In this document: positions 7,835 to 16,721 of the stretch, piece after piece
How the letters are laid out: the number at the start of each line of letters is the position of its first letter
Numbering within the stretch: the first letter of the stretch is position 1
Assembly (NCBI GenBank): GCA_025456085.1
Contig: JALOLF010000008.1
Coordinates: 1 to 60,714 of the forward strand
Reading direction: 5' to 3'
Length of the DNA stretch: 60,714 bases
Source: Acidimicrobiales bacterium
Lineage (GTDB): Bacteria; Actinomycetota; Acidimicrobiia; Acidimicrobiales; Acidimicrobilacustridaceae
Position numbers and translations under genes: made by a program
The notes under the pieces: model-generated
Databases searched by the model: none
Told to the model about the DNA's origin: nothing
The model's input: only the letters and a program-made list of their open reading frames with translations

Positions 7835-8609
7835 CGCCGTTCACGTGGGAGCCGCCGTCCGCGAACAGCGTGTTGCCCGTGAGGTAGCGGCTGTCGTCGC
7901 CGGCCAGGAACACCGCCACCCCGGCGATGTCGTCCTCCGGGTCGCCCATGCGTCCCATCGGGTTCTGGCCCAGCAGCTCCTCGGCCAGCTCGGGTGCCAT
8001 CGTGCGGAACGCCTCGTAGGCCTCGGTGGCCGCCGCCGGGCAGATGGCGTTGCAGCGGATCTGGTGGCGGCCCCACTCCACCGCCGCGGTGCGGGTGAGG
8101 GTGCGGATGGCCTCCTTGGCCAGGTTGTACTCCAGCGTGTAGGGGTGGGCGTTGACCCCGTTGAGCGAGCACAGGTTGATGATCGAGCCGCCCTGCTGGG
8201 CCTTCATGGTCGGGAAGGCGGCCTGCATGGTCCAGAACGCGGCCAGCACACCGACGCGCCAGCCGTGCTCCAGGTCGCCGTCGGCCTTCCACTCGAGGCG
8301 CGACAGGGTGCCGCCACCCCAGGCGTTGTTGACCAGCACGTCGATGCGCTCCCACCGCTCGAGCGCGGCGTCGACGCAGCCCCGGGCCTGGTCGCGCACC
8401 CCCACGTCGGTGGGCACGAACACGGCCTCCGCGCCGAGGGCGGCCACCTCCTCGGCGGTGCGCCGGCCGGTGTGCGCGTCGCGCTCGGCGATCACCAGCC
8501 GGGCACCCTCGCGTGCGAAGCGGCGGGCGATGCCCCGCCCGATGCCGGCCCCGGCCCCGGTCACCACCGCCACGCGTCCGGTCAGCGCACCGCCGTTCGA
8601 GGCCGTCAC
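7794..8609 (-). CDS. SDR family NAD(P)-dependent oxidoreductase
   Basis: A 271-residue classical short-chain dehydrogenase. It has TGAGAGIGRGIARRF (glycine-rich cofactor motif TGxxxGIG) near residue 15, NNAWGG in place of NNAG, an active-site Tyr in YTLEYNLAKEA (YxxxK), and a C-terminal GNTLFADGGSH. The GTG start overlaps the stop of the acyl-CoA synthetase gene (GTGA), so it ends the long minus-strand run. A longer open frame upstream is a shadow of the synthetase gene. Its 3' end overlaps the convergent rhamnosidase gene by 41 nt. Substrate unknown; the context suggests a hydroxyacyl or steroid-like compound. Confidence 0.85.
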   Translation of the reverse strand: MTASNGGALTGRVAVVTGAGAGIGRGIARRFAREGARLVIAERDAHTGRRTAEEVAALGAEAVFVPTDVGVRDQARGCVDAALERWERIDVLVNNAWGGGTLSRLEWKADGDLEHGWRVGVLAAFWTMQAAFPTMKAQQGGSIINLCSLNGVNAHPYTLEYNLAKEAIRTLTRTAAVEWGRHQIRCNAICPAAATEAYEAFRTMAPELAEELLGQNPMGRMGDPEDDIAGVAVFLAGDDSRYLTGNTLFADGGSHVNGVSWKPDLPEELPS

Positions 8610-10240
8610 GACAGGCCCAGCCGTTCGCGGACCACGCTCGACGCGGTGCCGTAGTCGGCCTTGCCGACGTTGGTGCGAGGTGCGGCCCCGAGCACCAGGT
8701 CGCGCGGCACCTTGTAGCCGGCGACCTTCGTGCGGCAGTGGGTCTGCAGCTCCTCCAGGGTGAGCTCCTCCACGCCGTCGCGCAGCTGCACCAGGGCGGC
8801 CACCCGCTGCCCCCAGCGCTCGTCGGGCACGCCCACCACCACGGCGTCGAAGACCGCCGGGTGCGAGCGGATGGCGGCCTCGACCTCCTCGGGGAAGACC
8901 TTTTCCCCGCCGGTGTTGATGCACACCGAGCCCCGGCCCAGCAGCAGGATGCGGCCCTGGTCGTCGACCTTGGCGTGGTCGCCGGGGAGCACCCAGCGCA
9001 CGCCGTGCTCGTCGGTCACGAACGTCGAGCGGGTCTTGACCTCGTCGTTCCAGTAACCGAGGGGGATGTGGCCCCGCCGGGCGAACAGGCCCTGCTCGTC
9101 GGATCCCGGCGTGACCGGCCGCAGCGTGGCGGGGTCGAGCACCGCGGTGGTGTCGTCGACCACGAAGACCGGGGTGTCGGAGCTCTCCCCCTCGTCGAAG
9201 CCCCGGCCCGCGGCGCCCGTCTCCGAGGAGCCGAAGGCGTCGTAGATGACCGCGTCGGGGAACGCCAGGTGGAGCTGCTGCTTCACCGAGCCGGTGAGCG
9301 TGGCCCCGCCGTTGCCCACCGAGACGAGCGACGACACGTCCCAGCGGTCGGGGTGGGCCAGCACCGTCTCGGCGAGCTGACGGCCCATGGCGTCACCGGT
9401 GAGGCCGATGCTCGTCGGGCGCTCCTGCCCGATCAGGTCCAGCACCGCGGCCGGCTCGTAGGAGCGGCCCATGTACAGGATGGCCTTGCCGCCGGAGTAG
9501 AGGGCGATGAGCGTGTTCCACTGGCCGGCGCCGTGCATGAGCGGGCCGAGGATGACCGAGTCCACCCGGAACACGGGCACGACGTTGTCGCGGATCTGCT
9601 CGGGACTCGAGATCGGCCCGAGCGCCGTGCCACCCATGAGGCAGGCGAAGAAGAAGTCCTCGTGGCGCCACATCACGCCCTTGGGCATGCCCGTGGTCCC
9701 ACCCGTGTAGAGGATGTAGACGTCGTCGGGGATGCGGGGCACGTCGAAGCCGCCGGTGGCGGGCTGGCGGCCCACCGCCTCCTCCCAGGCGAGCGTCTCC
9801 AGGTTCGCCGGCTGATGGTCGGTGCCGTCCTCGAGCACCACGTTGGTGTGGATGCCGGGGAAGTCGGCCGCCAGCTCGTCGAGGACCGGCAGATAGCCCC
9901 GCTCCACGAACACGGCCACCAGCCCGGCGTCGTCGAGGATGTAGCGGAGCTCCTCGGCCACGTAGCGCCAGTTGATGTTGACGGGGATGGCCGCGACCTT
10001 CCAGCAGGCCAGCAGGGCCTCGATGAACTCCGCCCGGTTGCGGGCGTAGATGCCCACCCGTTGGCCGGGCTGCACGCCCCGCTCCACGAGCAGGTTGGCG
10101 ACCCGGTTGGCGGCCCGGTCCAGCGAGCCCCGGGTGTGGCGGACGTCGCCGGCGACGAGGCACTCGTCGTCGGGGCCGGCCTCGGCGAGGGCTTCCCAGA
10201 GGTCGGCGAGCTGGTAGGTGACCGTGGACATGGCGGCCAT
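8606..10240 (-). CDS. Acyl-CoA synthetase (AMP-forming, FadD-like)
   Basis: A 544-residue AMP-binding ligase. The P-loop-like motif ILYTGGTTGMPKGVMWRHED is present around residue 180, then the A5 region YDAFGSSETG, the GYWNDEVKT stretch with WVLPGDHAKVDDQG (hinge Asp region), and the catalytic Lys region near the C-terminus (TKVAGYKVPRDL). It activates a carboxylic acid to the CoA thioester through an acyl-adenylate. Two in-frame ATGs (10240 and 10231) are possible. Sitting between thiolase-like and SDR genes, it probably serves fatty-acid or sterol side-chain breakdown (inference). Confidence 0.9.
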   Translation of the reverse strand: MAAMSTVTYQLADLWEALAEAGPDDECLVAGDVRHTRGSLDRAANRVANLLVERGVQPGQRVGIYARNRAEFIEALLACWKVAAIPVNINWRYVAEELRYILDDAGLVAVFVERGYLPVLDELAADFPGIHTNVVLEDGTDHQPANLETLAWEEAVGRQPATGGFDVPRIPDDVYILYTGGTTGMPKGVMWRHEDFFFACLMGGTALGPISSPEQIRDNVVPVFRVDSVILGPLMHGAGQWNTLIALYSGGKAILYMGRSYEPAAVLDLIGQERPTSIGLTGDAMGRQLAETVLAHPDRWDVSSLVSVGNGGATLTGSVKQQLHLAFPDAVIYDAFGSSETGAAGRGFDEGESSDTPVFVVDDTTAVLDPATLRPVTPGSDEQGLFARRGHIPLGYWNDEVKTRSTFVTDEHGVRWVLPGDHAKVDDQGRILLLGRGSVCINTGGEKVFPEEVEAAIRSHPAVFDAVVVGVPDERWGQRVAALVQLRDGVEELTLEELQTHCRTKVAGYKVPRDLVLGAAPRTNVGKADYGTASSVVRERLGLS

Positions 10241-10255
10241 TGTGGCCGATCTGGT

Positions 10256-11746
10256 TCAGTCGGAGCGGCGGAAGCGCCCCGGTGCCGTGACCCGGACCCG
10301 CCACCCGACGGGGTCGTCGTGCGTGGCCGTGCGGGCGAGGTCCGCGTCGTCGCAGACCGCCACCGAACGGGCGCCGTCGGCCCGCTCCACGATGGCGACG
10401 ACCCGGGCCGGCTCCCCTCCGGCCGGCAGCACCGTCGCGCCGACGATGCTCGCCGGTCCGGTGGCGTCGGGGGCGAGGGGTCGCGCCGGCGTCGCGTCGG
10501 CGGCCGCCGCCGTGACCTCGACGCAACGGAACGCGCCCGCCGGTGGGGAGCTCGACCACAGCCCGATCCCGGGCTTGGTGAGCATGCCGCTGACCGAGGT
10601 GGACAGCCCGATGCTGCCGGCGTCGTCGCGCAGGCGGCGCACCAGAGCCACCAGGGCCTGCACCACGTAGTTGTTGAGCGGGCCGCCGGCGAAGGTCATG
10701 CCGCCGGTGACGGTGAGGGGTCGATCTCCCGGCCGGTCGAGAGGCAGGCCCAGCTCCCGGGCCTGGATCTGCACCGCGGCGGGGAAGCAGCTGTACAGGT
10801 CGAGGTGGGCGACGTCGTCGAGGCCGAAACCTGCGGCGTCGAGCACGGCGCGGGCGGCGAGCCCGAACGCCGGCCACCGGTGCAGGTCGCCCCGAGCCGG
10901 CAGCGCCAGCATGTGGTTCGACTCGCCGGCGGCCAGCGGGAACACCCGGCGCTCCTCGGGCACGCCTGCGGCCCGGGCCCGCTCGAGCGAGCACAGCACC
11001 ACCGCTGCGGCCTGGTCCACGTTCCACTGCGAGCACAGGCGCTTCGTGTACGGGAAGGCCACCAGGCGGTTGCCCGGCCCGGGTCGGCCGATCTCGTCGG
11101 CCGACCAGCCGGCGCGGTCCCACGCGTCCGGGTTGTGGGCGGCCACCCGGGCGAACGCCGCCCACAGCGCCGCCACCCGGTCGCGATGGGCGCCGGGTGA
11201 CTCGCCCGCGGCGTGGGCCAGCGCGCTCTCGACCAGGGCGTACTGGTGTGCCGGCACGGCCAGGTCGCGCTCGATCTCCATGTCGGTGAGGATGTCGGTC
11301 GCCGGCTGCCAGAACTCGTCGGGCGGTCGGATCGGTCCCGCCTCCTCCAGCACCGGGACCCCCTGACGGGCGGCGGCGACGGCCCGGGCCTTGGCCTCCC
11401 CGCCGACCACGACCGCCACGTCCACCTCGCCGGCGGCGATGGCGGTGCACGCCCGGCTCAGCAGCGTCTGCTGGAGCACCCCGATCTCGGCCAGCACGGT
11501 GCGGGCGCCGGGTGAACCCACCCGCTCGGCCAGCACCCGACCGGGATCCGTGCACGCCCAGATGCCGTTGGGCACCGCGATCCAGCCGATCCGTCCCAGC
11601 AACCCCGGCGCGCCGGCGTCGTCGGCCGCGGCCACGAGCGCCCGCTCCATGAGGCCCACCGCGTCCGGCGCGCTCGTCGGGTCCGGGTCGCGGCCGGTGA
11701 CGGCGCCCGCGCCGACGAGCACCGGGGTGCGGGGGTCGGGACTCAC
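10256..11746 (-). CDS. Thiolase-like / acetyl-CoA acetyltransferase family protein
   Basis: A 496-residue protein related to SCP-X-type thiolases. It contains PRTPVLVGAGAVTGRD at the N-terminus, the ACTAIAAGEVDVAVVVGGEA segment matching the nucleophile-loop region (SACAxAI in canonical thiolases), and VTGGMTFAGGPLNNYVVQAL near residue 340, typical of the family. The canonical C-terminal CxG motif is replaced by SVSGMLTKPGIGLWS, as in acyltransferase-like members, so thiolytic activity is uncertain. The GTG start overlaps the PhyH stop (GTGA). It probably acts on an acyl-CoA made by the neighbouring synthetase. Confidence 0.8.
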   Translation of the reverse strand: MSPDPRTPVLVGAGAVTGRDPDPTSAPDAVGLMERALVAAADDAGAPGLLGRIGWIAVPNGIWACTDPGRVLAERVGSPGARTVLAEIGVLQQTLLSRACTAIAAGEVDVAVVVGGEAKARAVAAARQGVPVLEEAGPIRPPDEFWQPATDILTDMEIERDLAVPAHQYALVESALAHAAGESPGAHRDRVAALWAAFARVAAHNPDAWDRAGWSADEIGRPGPGNRLVAFPYTKRLCSQWNVDQAAAVVLCSLERARAAGVPEERRVFPLAAGESNHMLALPARGDLHRWPAFGLAARAVLDAAGFGLDDVAHLDLYSCFPAAVQIQARELGLPLDRPGDRPLTVTGGMTFAGGPLNNYVVQALVALVRRLRDDAGSIGLSTSVSGMLTKPGIGLWSSSPPAGAFRCVEVTAAAADATPARPLAPDATGPASIVGATVLPAGGEPARVVAIVERADGARSVAVCDDADLARTATHDDPVGWRVRVTAPGRFRRSD

Positions 11747-12585
11747 GGGTGAGCGGCAGCCGCCGGGGGCCACACCTGCGGACAGTCGGGGCCGCCCAGG
11801 GGATCGCCGTCGTGCACCGCGTGCTGGTGGGGCTTGCGGGGCGCGCCCGGCCGCAGGTGGTAGCGGGCGTCGTCGCCGCAGTAGCGCACCGAGATGGCCC
11901 GTCGACGGCGGTCGGCCGAGCGGTTCGCGGGCGCGCCGTGCAGGGTGCGGTAGTGGTGCACGGTGAGGTCGCCGGGGCCCAGCTCGAAGGTCACCAGGCG
12001 CTCGGCCAGGGTCGGATCGCCGAGCACGTCGGGCACGGGCTCGCCGTCAGTGCCGGGGATGGGCTCGTCGGTGACGAACAGGTTCGGGCGGTAGTCCACC
12101 GGCCAGCGGTGCGAGCCCCGCACGAAGCTCACCGCGCCGCTCTCGGCCGACGCGGGGTCGAGGGGGACCCAGAACGTGCACACCTGGTCGCCGGCGACGT
12201 GGAAGTAGCCGGCGTCGGTGTGGAACTCGGTGCGCAGCGAGGAGCCCGGCTCCTTGACCAGCAGGCTGTCCTCGTACAGCCAGATCCCCGACGAGCCCAG
12301 CAGGGCGGCGGCGATGGCCGGCAGCGGCGAGTCGCAGGCCAGAGCCCGGAAGTCCCCGTCGCTGCGCCAGTGGTCGACCCCGCCGAAGAAGGCCGCCGTC
12401 GCCTCGCCGTCGGGCGCCAGCACGGCCAGGTCCGGTGCCTCCCCGGAGCCCAGCACCCGCTCCACCGGTTCCTCCATGGCGCGCACGAGCGTCACCGGCA
12501 CGATGCCCCGCAGGCACACCACGCCGTCGTCGCGGAACCGGGCGATCTCCTCGGCGGTGACGGGTCGCAGCGGTTCGGCGGTCAT
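11743..12585 (-). CDS. Phytanoyl-CoA dioxygenase (PhyH) family protein
   Basis: A 280-residue Fe(II)/2-oxoglutarate-dependent oxygenase. The iron ligands appear as H122-x-D124 in TEFHTDAGYFH and a distal His in LTVHHYRTLHGAP (about H216). The following Asn/Arg region (NRSADRRRRAISVRY) fits 2-oxoglutarate binding. Family members hydroxylate the alpha carbon of acyl-CoAs or small molecules; the substrate here is not known. It starts at ATG 12585, 17 nt after the LLM oxidoreductase stop, and is coupled to the thiolase-like gene by a GTGA overlap. An extended upstream frame is a shadow. Confidence 0.85.
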   Translation of the reverse strand: MTAEPLRPVTAEEIARFRDDGVVCLRGIVPVTLVRAMEEPVERVLGSGEAPDLAVLAPDGEATAAFFGGVDHWRSDGDFRALACDSPLPAIAAALLGSSGIWLYEDSLLVKEPGSSLRTEFHTDAGYFHVAGDQVCTFWVPLDPASAESGAVSFVRGSHRWPVDYRPNLFVTDEPIPGTDGEPVPDVLGDPTLAERLVTFELGPGDLTVHHYRTLHGAPANRSADRRRRAISVRYCGDDARYHLRPGAPRKPHQHAVHDGDPLGGPDCPQVWPPAAAAHP

Positions 12586-12601
12586 CGTGGTTCCGGCGCG
12601 C

Positions 12602-13630
12602 TCATGGTCGGCCGCGGTGGAAGGCCCGCACGATGTCGCCCAGCAGGTGCAGCTCGGCGGCGTAGGGCAACGAGAGCGCCAGCCGGTCGGCGACGCCCTC
12701 GTAGCGGGCCCGCAGCCGTTCGGCGACCTCACCGGGCGTGCCCCGCACCACGATGGCCTCGAGCAGCGGCTCGTCGATCAACGCCCCCATCTCGTGCCAG
12801 TGGCCGGCACGGGCCAGCTCGTCCAGGCGGGGCTGCAGCTCGCCGCGCCCCTCGGTCTCGAGGGTGCCCCGGTAGGCCGGGGTCGCGCCGTAGAAGGAGA
12901 GCAGGGCCCGGGCGCCGTCGTCGGCCACCGCCTGCTCCTCCGGCGTGCGGCCGCAGGCCACGATCACGCCGACCCCCACCCCGAAGGGCTGCTCGGCACG
13001 GCCCGCCTCGGCCCGGGCGGCGTGCACCCGGGGCAATTGCTCGCCCCGCAGCCAGCGCTGGCTGTGGAAGGGGTGCACGAGCAGCCCGTCGGCCACCTCG
13101 CCGGCCAGGCGGGTCATGCGCGGCCCCACGGCGCCCAGCCACACGGGCGGCGGGCCCGACTCGAGCGGGCCGGGGTTGAACAGCGGTGGCATGAAGGTGT
13201 GGGTCGTGAACTCACCCTCGAAGTGGAGCGGCTCGTCGTCCTGCCAGGTCGCGAAGATGGCCCGCAGGGCCTGCACGACCTCGCGCATCTGATCGACGGG
13301 GCGTTCCCAGCGGGCGCCGTAGCGGCGTTGGATGTGGGTGCGCACCTGCGGCCCGAGCCCCAGTAGGAAGCGGCCGTCGGTGAGTCGCTGCAGGTCCCAG
13401 GCGGCGTGGGCGAGGTGGATCGGGCTGCGGGGGAACGCGATGGCCACGTTGGTGTAGAGGTCCAGCGCGGGTCCCTCCGGTGCGGTGGCCAGCGCGGCCT
13501 CCACGAGGGGGAAGAACACGTCGTGGGGCCCCTCGAAGGTGTAGGTGCCGTCGAGGCCGTGCTCGGCGAGCGAGCGGGCGACGTGGCCGGCGTGGCCCAG
13601 CGGCGCCGTGAGTTGGAGGTCGAGCTTCAC
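12602..13630 (-). CDS. LLM class F420-dependent oxidoreductase
   Basis: A 342-residue luciferase-like TIM-barrel protein. Visible family segments are AEHGLDGTYTFEGPHDVFF, NVAIAFPRSPIHLAHAAWDLQ (cofactor and beta-strand region), GRFLLGLGPQVRTHIQRRYG and PVWLGAVGPRMTRLAGEVADGLLVHPF. This pattern is that of actinobacterial F420-dependent enzymes rather than FMN luciferases. Substrate unknown. The GTG start overlaps the nagB stop by 4 nt, placing it in the minus-strand run of lipid and CoA genes. Confidence 0.85.
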   Translation of the reverse strand: MKLDLQLTAPLGHAGHVARSLAEHGLDGTYTFEGPHDVFFPLVEAALATAPEGPALDLYTNVAIAFPRSPIHLAHAAWDLQRLTDGRFLLGLGPQVRTHIQRRYGARWERPVDQMREVVQALRAIFATWQDDEPLHFEGEFTTHTFMPPLFNPGPLESGPPPVWLGAVGPRMTRLAGEVADGLLVHPFHSQRWLRGEQLPRVHAARAEAGRAEQPFGVGVGVIVACGRTPEEQAVADDGARALLSFYGATPAYRGTLETEGRGELQPRLDELARAGHWHEMGALIDEPLLEAIVVRGTPGEVAERLRARYEGVADRLALSLPYAAELHLLGDIVRAFHRGRP

Positions 13631-14415
13631 GGGCCGACACCGTACCGGTGGGAGGCCTCCAGGGAGGAAACCTCGCGGTGATGGTCGGCCAGTCGAAGGT
13701 CGGTGGCGGCCGCGTCGTCGAGCACGACCGTCACCCGCGGATGCAGCTGCAGGGCCGAGGCGGGCACCATGGCCGTGATGGGCCCCTCGAGGGCCCGGGC
13801 CACGGGCCCGGCCTTCGCCGCGCCGGCTGCCAGCAGCACCAGGTGGCGGGCTTCGAGGATGGTGCCGATGCCCTGCGTGAGGGCGAGGCGGGGCACGTCG
13901 CCGGGATGGTCGAAGTGCCGGGCGTTGTCGGCGCGGGTGCGGGCGGTGAGCACCACGGGACGCGTGCGTGAGCCGAGGGCGGAGGCGGGCTCGTTGAACC
14001 CGATGTGGCCGTCGGCGCCGATGCCCAGCACCTGGAGGTCCACCCCGCCCGAGGCCCGCAGCCGGTCCTCGTACGCCGCGCAGGCCGCGTCGAGGTCCGC
14101 GGCATCGCCGTCGGGACCCTGCACCGCGTCCGGCGGGATGCCCACTGCGTCGGTCACCACACGGCGGATCTGGGACCGATAGCCGGCCTCGTGTCGCGTC
14201 AGTCCGACGTACTCGTCGAGCAGGAACACCCGGCAGTGCTCGAAGGCGAGTCCCTCGGCGCGGTGGCGTCGCACCAGCTCGGCGTAGGTGGCGAGCGGCG
14301 AGGACCCGGTGGCCAACCCCAGCACCGGGCGCGGTGTCGAGCGCACGACCTGTTCGACGAGGTCCGCCACCAGTCGGGCCTGGGCAGCCGCGTCGGCCAC
14401 GATGCGGACCTTCAC
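13627..14415 (-). CDS. nagB: Glucosamine-6-phosphate deaminase
   Basis: A 262-residue protein with clear NagB motifs: LGLATGSSPLATYAEL (phosphate loop), FLLDEYVGL (catalytic Asp region), GIGADGHIGFNEPAS, and HLVLLAAGAAKAGPVARALEGP. It converts glucosamine-6-phosphate to fructose-6-phosphate and ammonia, or belongs to the closely related 6-phosphogluconolactonase group, though the DGHIGFNEP motif favours deaminase. The GTG start is used because it overlaps the CPBP gene stop (GTGA); the long upstream open frame is a shadow. Possible link to the GH20-like hexosaminidase at 37892 through amino-sugar recycling (inference). Confidence 0.88.
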   Translation of the reverse strand: MKVRIVADAAAQARLVADLVEQVVRSTPRPVLGLATGSSPLATYAELVRRHRAEGLAFEHCRVFLLDEYVGLTRHEAGYRSQIRRVVTDAVGIPPDAVQGPDGDAADLDAACAAYEDRLRASGGVDLQVLGIGADGHIGFNEPASALGSRTRPVVLTARTRADNARHFDHPGDVPRLALTQGIGTILEARHLVLLAAGAAKAGPVARALEGPITAMVPASALQLHPRVTVVLDDAAATDLRLADHHREVSSLEASHRYGVGP

Positions 14416-15152
14416 GCGTCCGGCCCCGCAGGTGGGTCGGTCGACGCCCGGCGTGCCACCTCGACCGCGACCGCGAAGCTCACCGCGTTGGTGGCCGTGT
14501 GGGTCAGCACGGGGGTGACCACGCTGTCGGTGCGGAGGCGGTCCCAGGTGAAGAACAGCCCCGCGATCGCCGTGCTGGCGACGCTCGCGGCCACGGTCGT
14601 CACCGGGGTGTGGTCTCTCGTCGCCGGGTTCGCCTCCCGGCTCGACAGCGCCGGCAGGACGTGCCACAGCCCGAACAGTCCCGAGGTGACCAGTGCGGCC
14701 GGGACGTCGTGCAGGCGGCGTCGGGCCAGGCCCAGCAGCACCCCCCGGAACAGCACCTCCTCGTACAGGGCCGTGCCGAAGGGGATCTCCACCAGGGCCC
14801 GGACCAGGGCCTCCCGGCGGGTCAGCGTCGCGGCTCGCCGGTCGAGGAAGAGGGTCCGGCTACGGGGCGGCAGGGCGGCGGCCAGGATCACCCCGCCGAT
14901 GACCGAGCCCCCGAGGACGCCCCGGCGGAGGCCGCGGCCGAGGCGGGCCGGGTCCAGGCCGAGCTCCCCCCAGGACAGGCCGAGCACGCGCCCCGCGCCG
15001 ACCAGGGCGGCGGTGGCCGCCAGGTGCAGGGACAGGTGATGGCGGTGCGGCACGACCCGGTGGTCGACCACGTGGAGGGCGGTGACGCCGGCCAGCAGCG
15101 CCACCTCGGGGGTGACGGGACGGTCGGTGGCTGGCGGAGCGGGAGCCGGCAT
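14412..15152 (-). CDS. CPBP family intramembrane metalloprotease
   Basis: A 246-residue membrane protein with several hydrophobic helices. It has the CPBP/Abi signature: ALYEEVLFRGVLLG (EExxxR motif), then FGLWHVLPALS (first His), then LTHTATNAVSFAVA (second His with following Asn). These residues form the glutamate-type active site of Rce1-like proteases. It is the first gene of the long overlapping minus-strand run that continues with nagB. Its job in this context is unknown; family members process prenylated or bacteriocin-like peptides or act in immunity. Confidence 0.85.
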   Translation of the reverse strand: MPAPAPPATDRPVTPEVALLAGVTALHVVDHRVVPHRHHLSLHLAATAALVGAGRVLGLSWGELGLDPARLGRGLRRGVLGGSVIGGVILAAALPPRSRTLFLDRRAATLTRREALVRALVEIPFGTALYEEVLFRGVLLGLARRRLHDVPAALVTSGLFGLWHVLPALSSREANPATRDHTPVTTVAASVASTAIAGLFFTWDRLRTDSVVTPVLTHTATNAVSFAVAVEVARRASTDPPAGPDA

Positions 15153-15242
15153 CGGGGGCGCAGCGTAGGCCAGTGGGCGCGCCGGACCGCCGTGGCCCGT
15201 CCTCCACACCACCTTCTGGCAGTCGCTGTGACAGAATGCGGC

Positions 15243-16064
15243 ATGGACGTCGTGCTGTTGGGAACGGGGAACCCGCTGCCGGATCCGAACCGTGCCGGGT
15301 CGGCGACCCTGGTGCGGGCCGGGGGGACGCAGCTGCTGTTCGATGCCGGGCGTGGGGTGCTGCTGCGCGCCGCGGCCGCGGGGACGGGGCCGGCCCAGTG
15401 GGCGGCCGTGCTGCTCACCCACCTCCACAGCGATCACCTCACCGATCTGAACGACGTGATCACCACGCACTGGGTGCAGAGCTTCGTGCCCACGACCCTG
15501 CAGGTGTACGGCCCACCCGGTACCCGGGAGGTGGTCGACGGCGCCCTCGCCATGCTGGGTCCCGACATCGGCTACCGCCTCGCCCACCACGCGGATCTCA
15601 CCTGGCGACCCCAGGTCGAGGTGACCGAGCTGCTGTCCGGACCGGTGCTCGAGACGGGCGGCGTGCGTGTCGTGGCCGAGCCCACGGACCATCGTCCGGT
15701 CGAGCCGAGCGTCGGCTACCGCGTCGAGCACGACGGCCGGTCGGTCGTGATCGGCGGGGACGGCATCCCCTGCGAGGGACTCGACCGCCTGTGTGCCGGC
15801 GCCGACGCCTACGTGCAGACCGTGCTGCGCGACGACCTGGTGCGCATGGTGCCGGTGCCGCGCTTCCAGGACACGATCGACTACCACTCCACCGTGGCCC
15901 AGGCGGCGCAGACCGCGGCGCGGGCGGGGGTGCGCACGCTGGTGCTCACCCACTACGTGCCGGGGCTGTTCCCCGGCCAGGAGGACGAGTGGCGTGCCCT
16001 GGCCGCCGAGCACTTCGCCGGTGAGATCGTGCTCGGCGACGATCTCACCACGGTCACCGTCTGA
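15243..16064 (+). CDS. MBL-fold metallohydrolase (ribonuclease Z-like)
   Basis: A 273-residue metallo-beta-lactamase fold protein. It has LLTHLHSDHLTDLND (HxHxDH), a Asp-containing GGDGIPCEGLDRL region, and LVLTHYVPG near the C-terminus supplying the last His. The start MDVVLLGTGNPLPDPNRAGSA is typical of the RNase Z/arylsulfatase-like subgroup. It may be a phosphodiesterase or lactonase rather than a tRNA processing enzyme, since organisms usually have a separate RNase Z. An A-containing -10-like CAGAAT ends 5 nt before the ATG, so the mRNA may be leaderless. Confidence 0.82.
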   Translation: MDVVLLGTGNPLPDPNRAGSATLVRAGGTQLLFDAGRGVLLRAAAAGTGPAQWAAVLLTHLHSDHLTDLNDVITTHWVQSFVPTTLQVYGPPGTREVVDGALAMLGPDIGYRLAHHADLTWRPQVEVTELLSGPVLETGGVRVVAEPTDHRPVEPSVGYRVEHDGRSVVIGGDGIPCEGLDRLCAGADAYVQTVLRDDLVRMVPVPRFQDTIDYHSTVAQAAQTAARAGVRTLVLTHYVPGLFPGQEDEWRALAAEHFAGEIVLGDDLTTVTV

Positions 16065-16070
16065 GCGGGC

Positions 16071-16559
16071 TCAGTGGGCGCTGGCCCGGTAGCGCTGCTT
16101 GGCGTCGAGGATGGCGGCCTCGGCCGCGGCGGCGCCCTCCCAGTCGCGGGTCTCGGAGCCCTTGCCGGGCTCGATCATCTTGTAGACGTCGAAGAAGTGC
16201 CCGATCTCGGCGGTGAGGAACTCGGGCAGGTCGGCGAGGTCCCTGGTGCCCGCCCACCGGGGGTCGTGGGCCGGCACGCACACCACCTTGGCGTCGGGGC
16301 CGGCCTCGTCGGTCATCCAGAACACCGCCACGGCGCGCACGTGGATGTGGCAACCCGGGAACGTCGGTTCGCCGAGCAGCACCAGCGCGTCGAGCGGATC
16401 GCCGTCCTCGGCCAGGGTGTCGGGGAAGAACCCGTAGTCGGCCGGGTACGCCATGGCCGTGAAGAGCATCCGGTCCAGCCAGATGGCACCGCTGTCGTGG
16501 TCCATCTCGTACTTGTTGCGTGAGCCCTTGGGGATCTCGATGATGATCTCGTGCTCCAT
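16071..16559 (-). CDS. ppa: Inorganic pyrophosphatase
   Basis: A 162-residue soluble type I pyrophosphatase. It contains IEIPKGSRNKYE (active-site Lys, Arg and Glu), YPADYGFFPDTLAEDGDPLDALVL (with the DxDPxD-type metal-binding Asp cluster) and a FFDVYKMIEPGK C-terminal region. It hydrolyses pyrophosphate from biosynthetic reactions. Length and motif order are normal. A TAGGGT -10 box lies 7 nt before the ATG, so the transcript is probably leaderless. It converges on the MBL gene with 6 nt between stops. Confidence 0.93.
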   Translation of the reverse strand: MEHEIIIEIPKGSRNKYEMDHDSGAIWLDRMLFTAMAYPADYGFFPDTLAEDGDPLDALVLLGEPTFPGCHIHVRAVAVFWMTDEAGPDAKVVCVPAHDPRWAGTRDLADLPEFLTAEIGHFFDVYKMIEPGKGSETRDWEGAAAAEAAILDAKQRYRASAH

Positions 16560-16566
16560 GGCGTCG

Positions 16567-16603
16567 ACCCTAGACGGCGTTGGACAGGGCGGAATCCGCC
16601 CTG
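16567..16603 (-). promoter_or_regulatory. Leaderless promoter -10 of ppa and adjacent inverted repeat
   Basis: TAGGGT on the minus strand (16572 to 16567) lies 7 nt before the ppa ATG. Just upstream, CAGGGCGGA-a-TCCGCCCTG (16585-16603) is a perfect 9-bp inverted repeat with a 1-nt centre. It would cover the -20 to -35 region of this promoter, so it could be an operator; the binding protein is unknown. Confidence 0.45.
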
Positions 16604-16721
16604 CCTCGGGTTCGCATGACCTCCGACCCTGGCCGGTGACCGCCACCGGTGGGATCGTGGGGTCGTGCCGGGCGTCGGTGCCTCCGTGGCACGGCGCCGA
16701 GCGGTGAGGAGGAGGTTCGTC

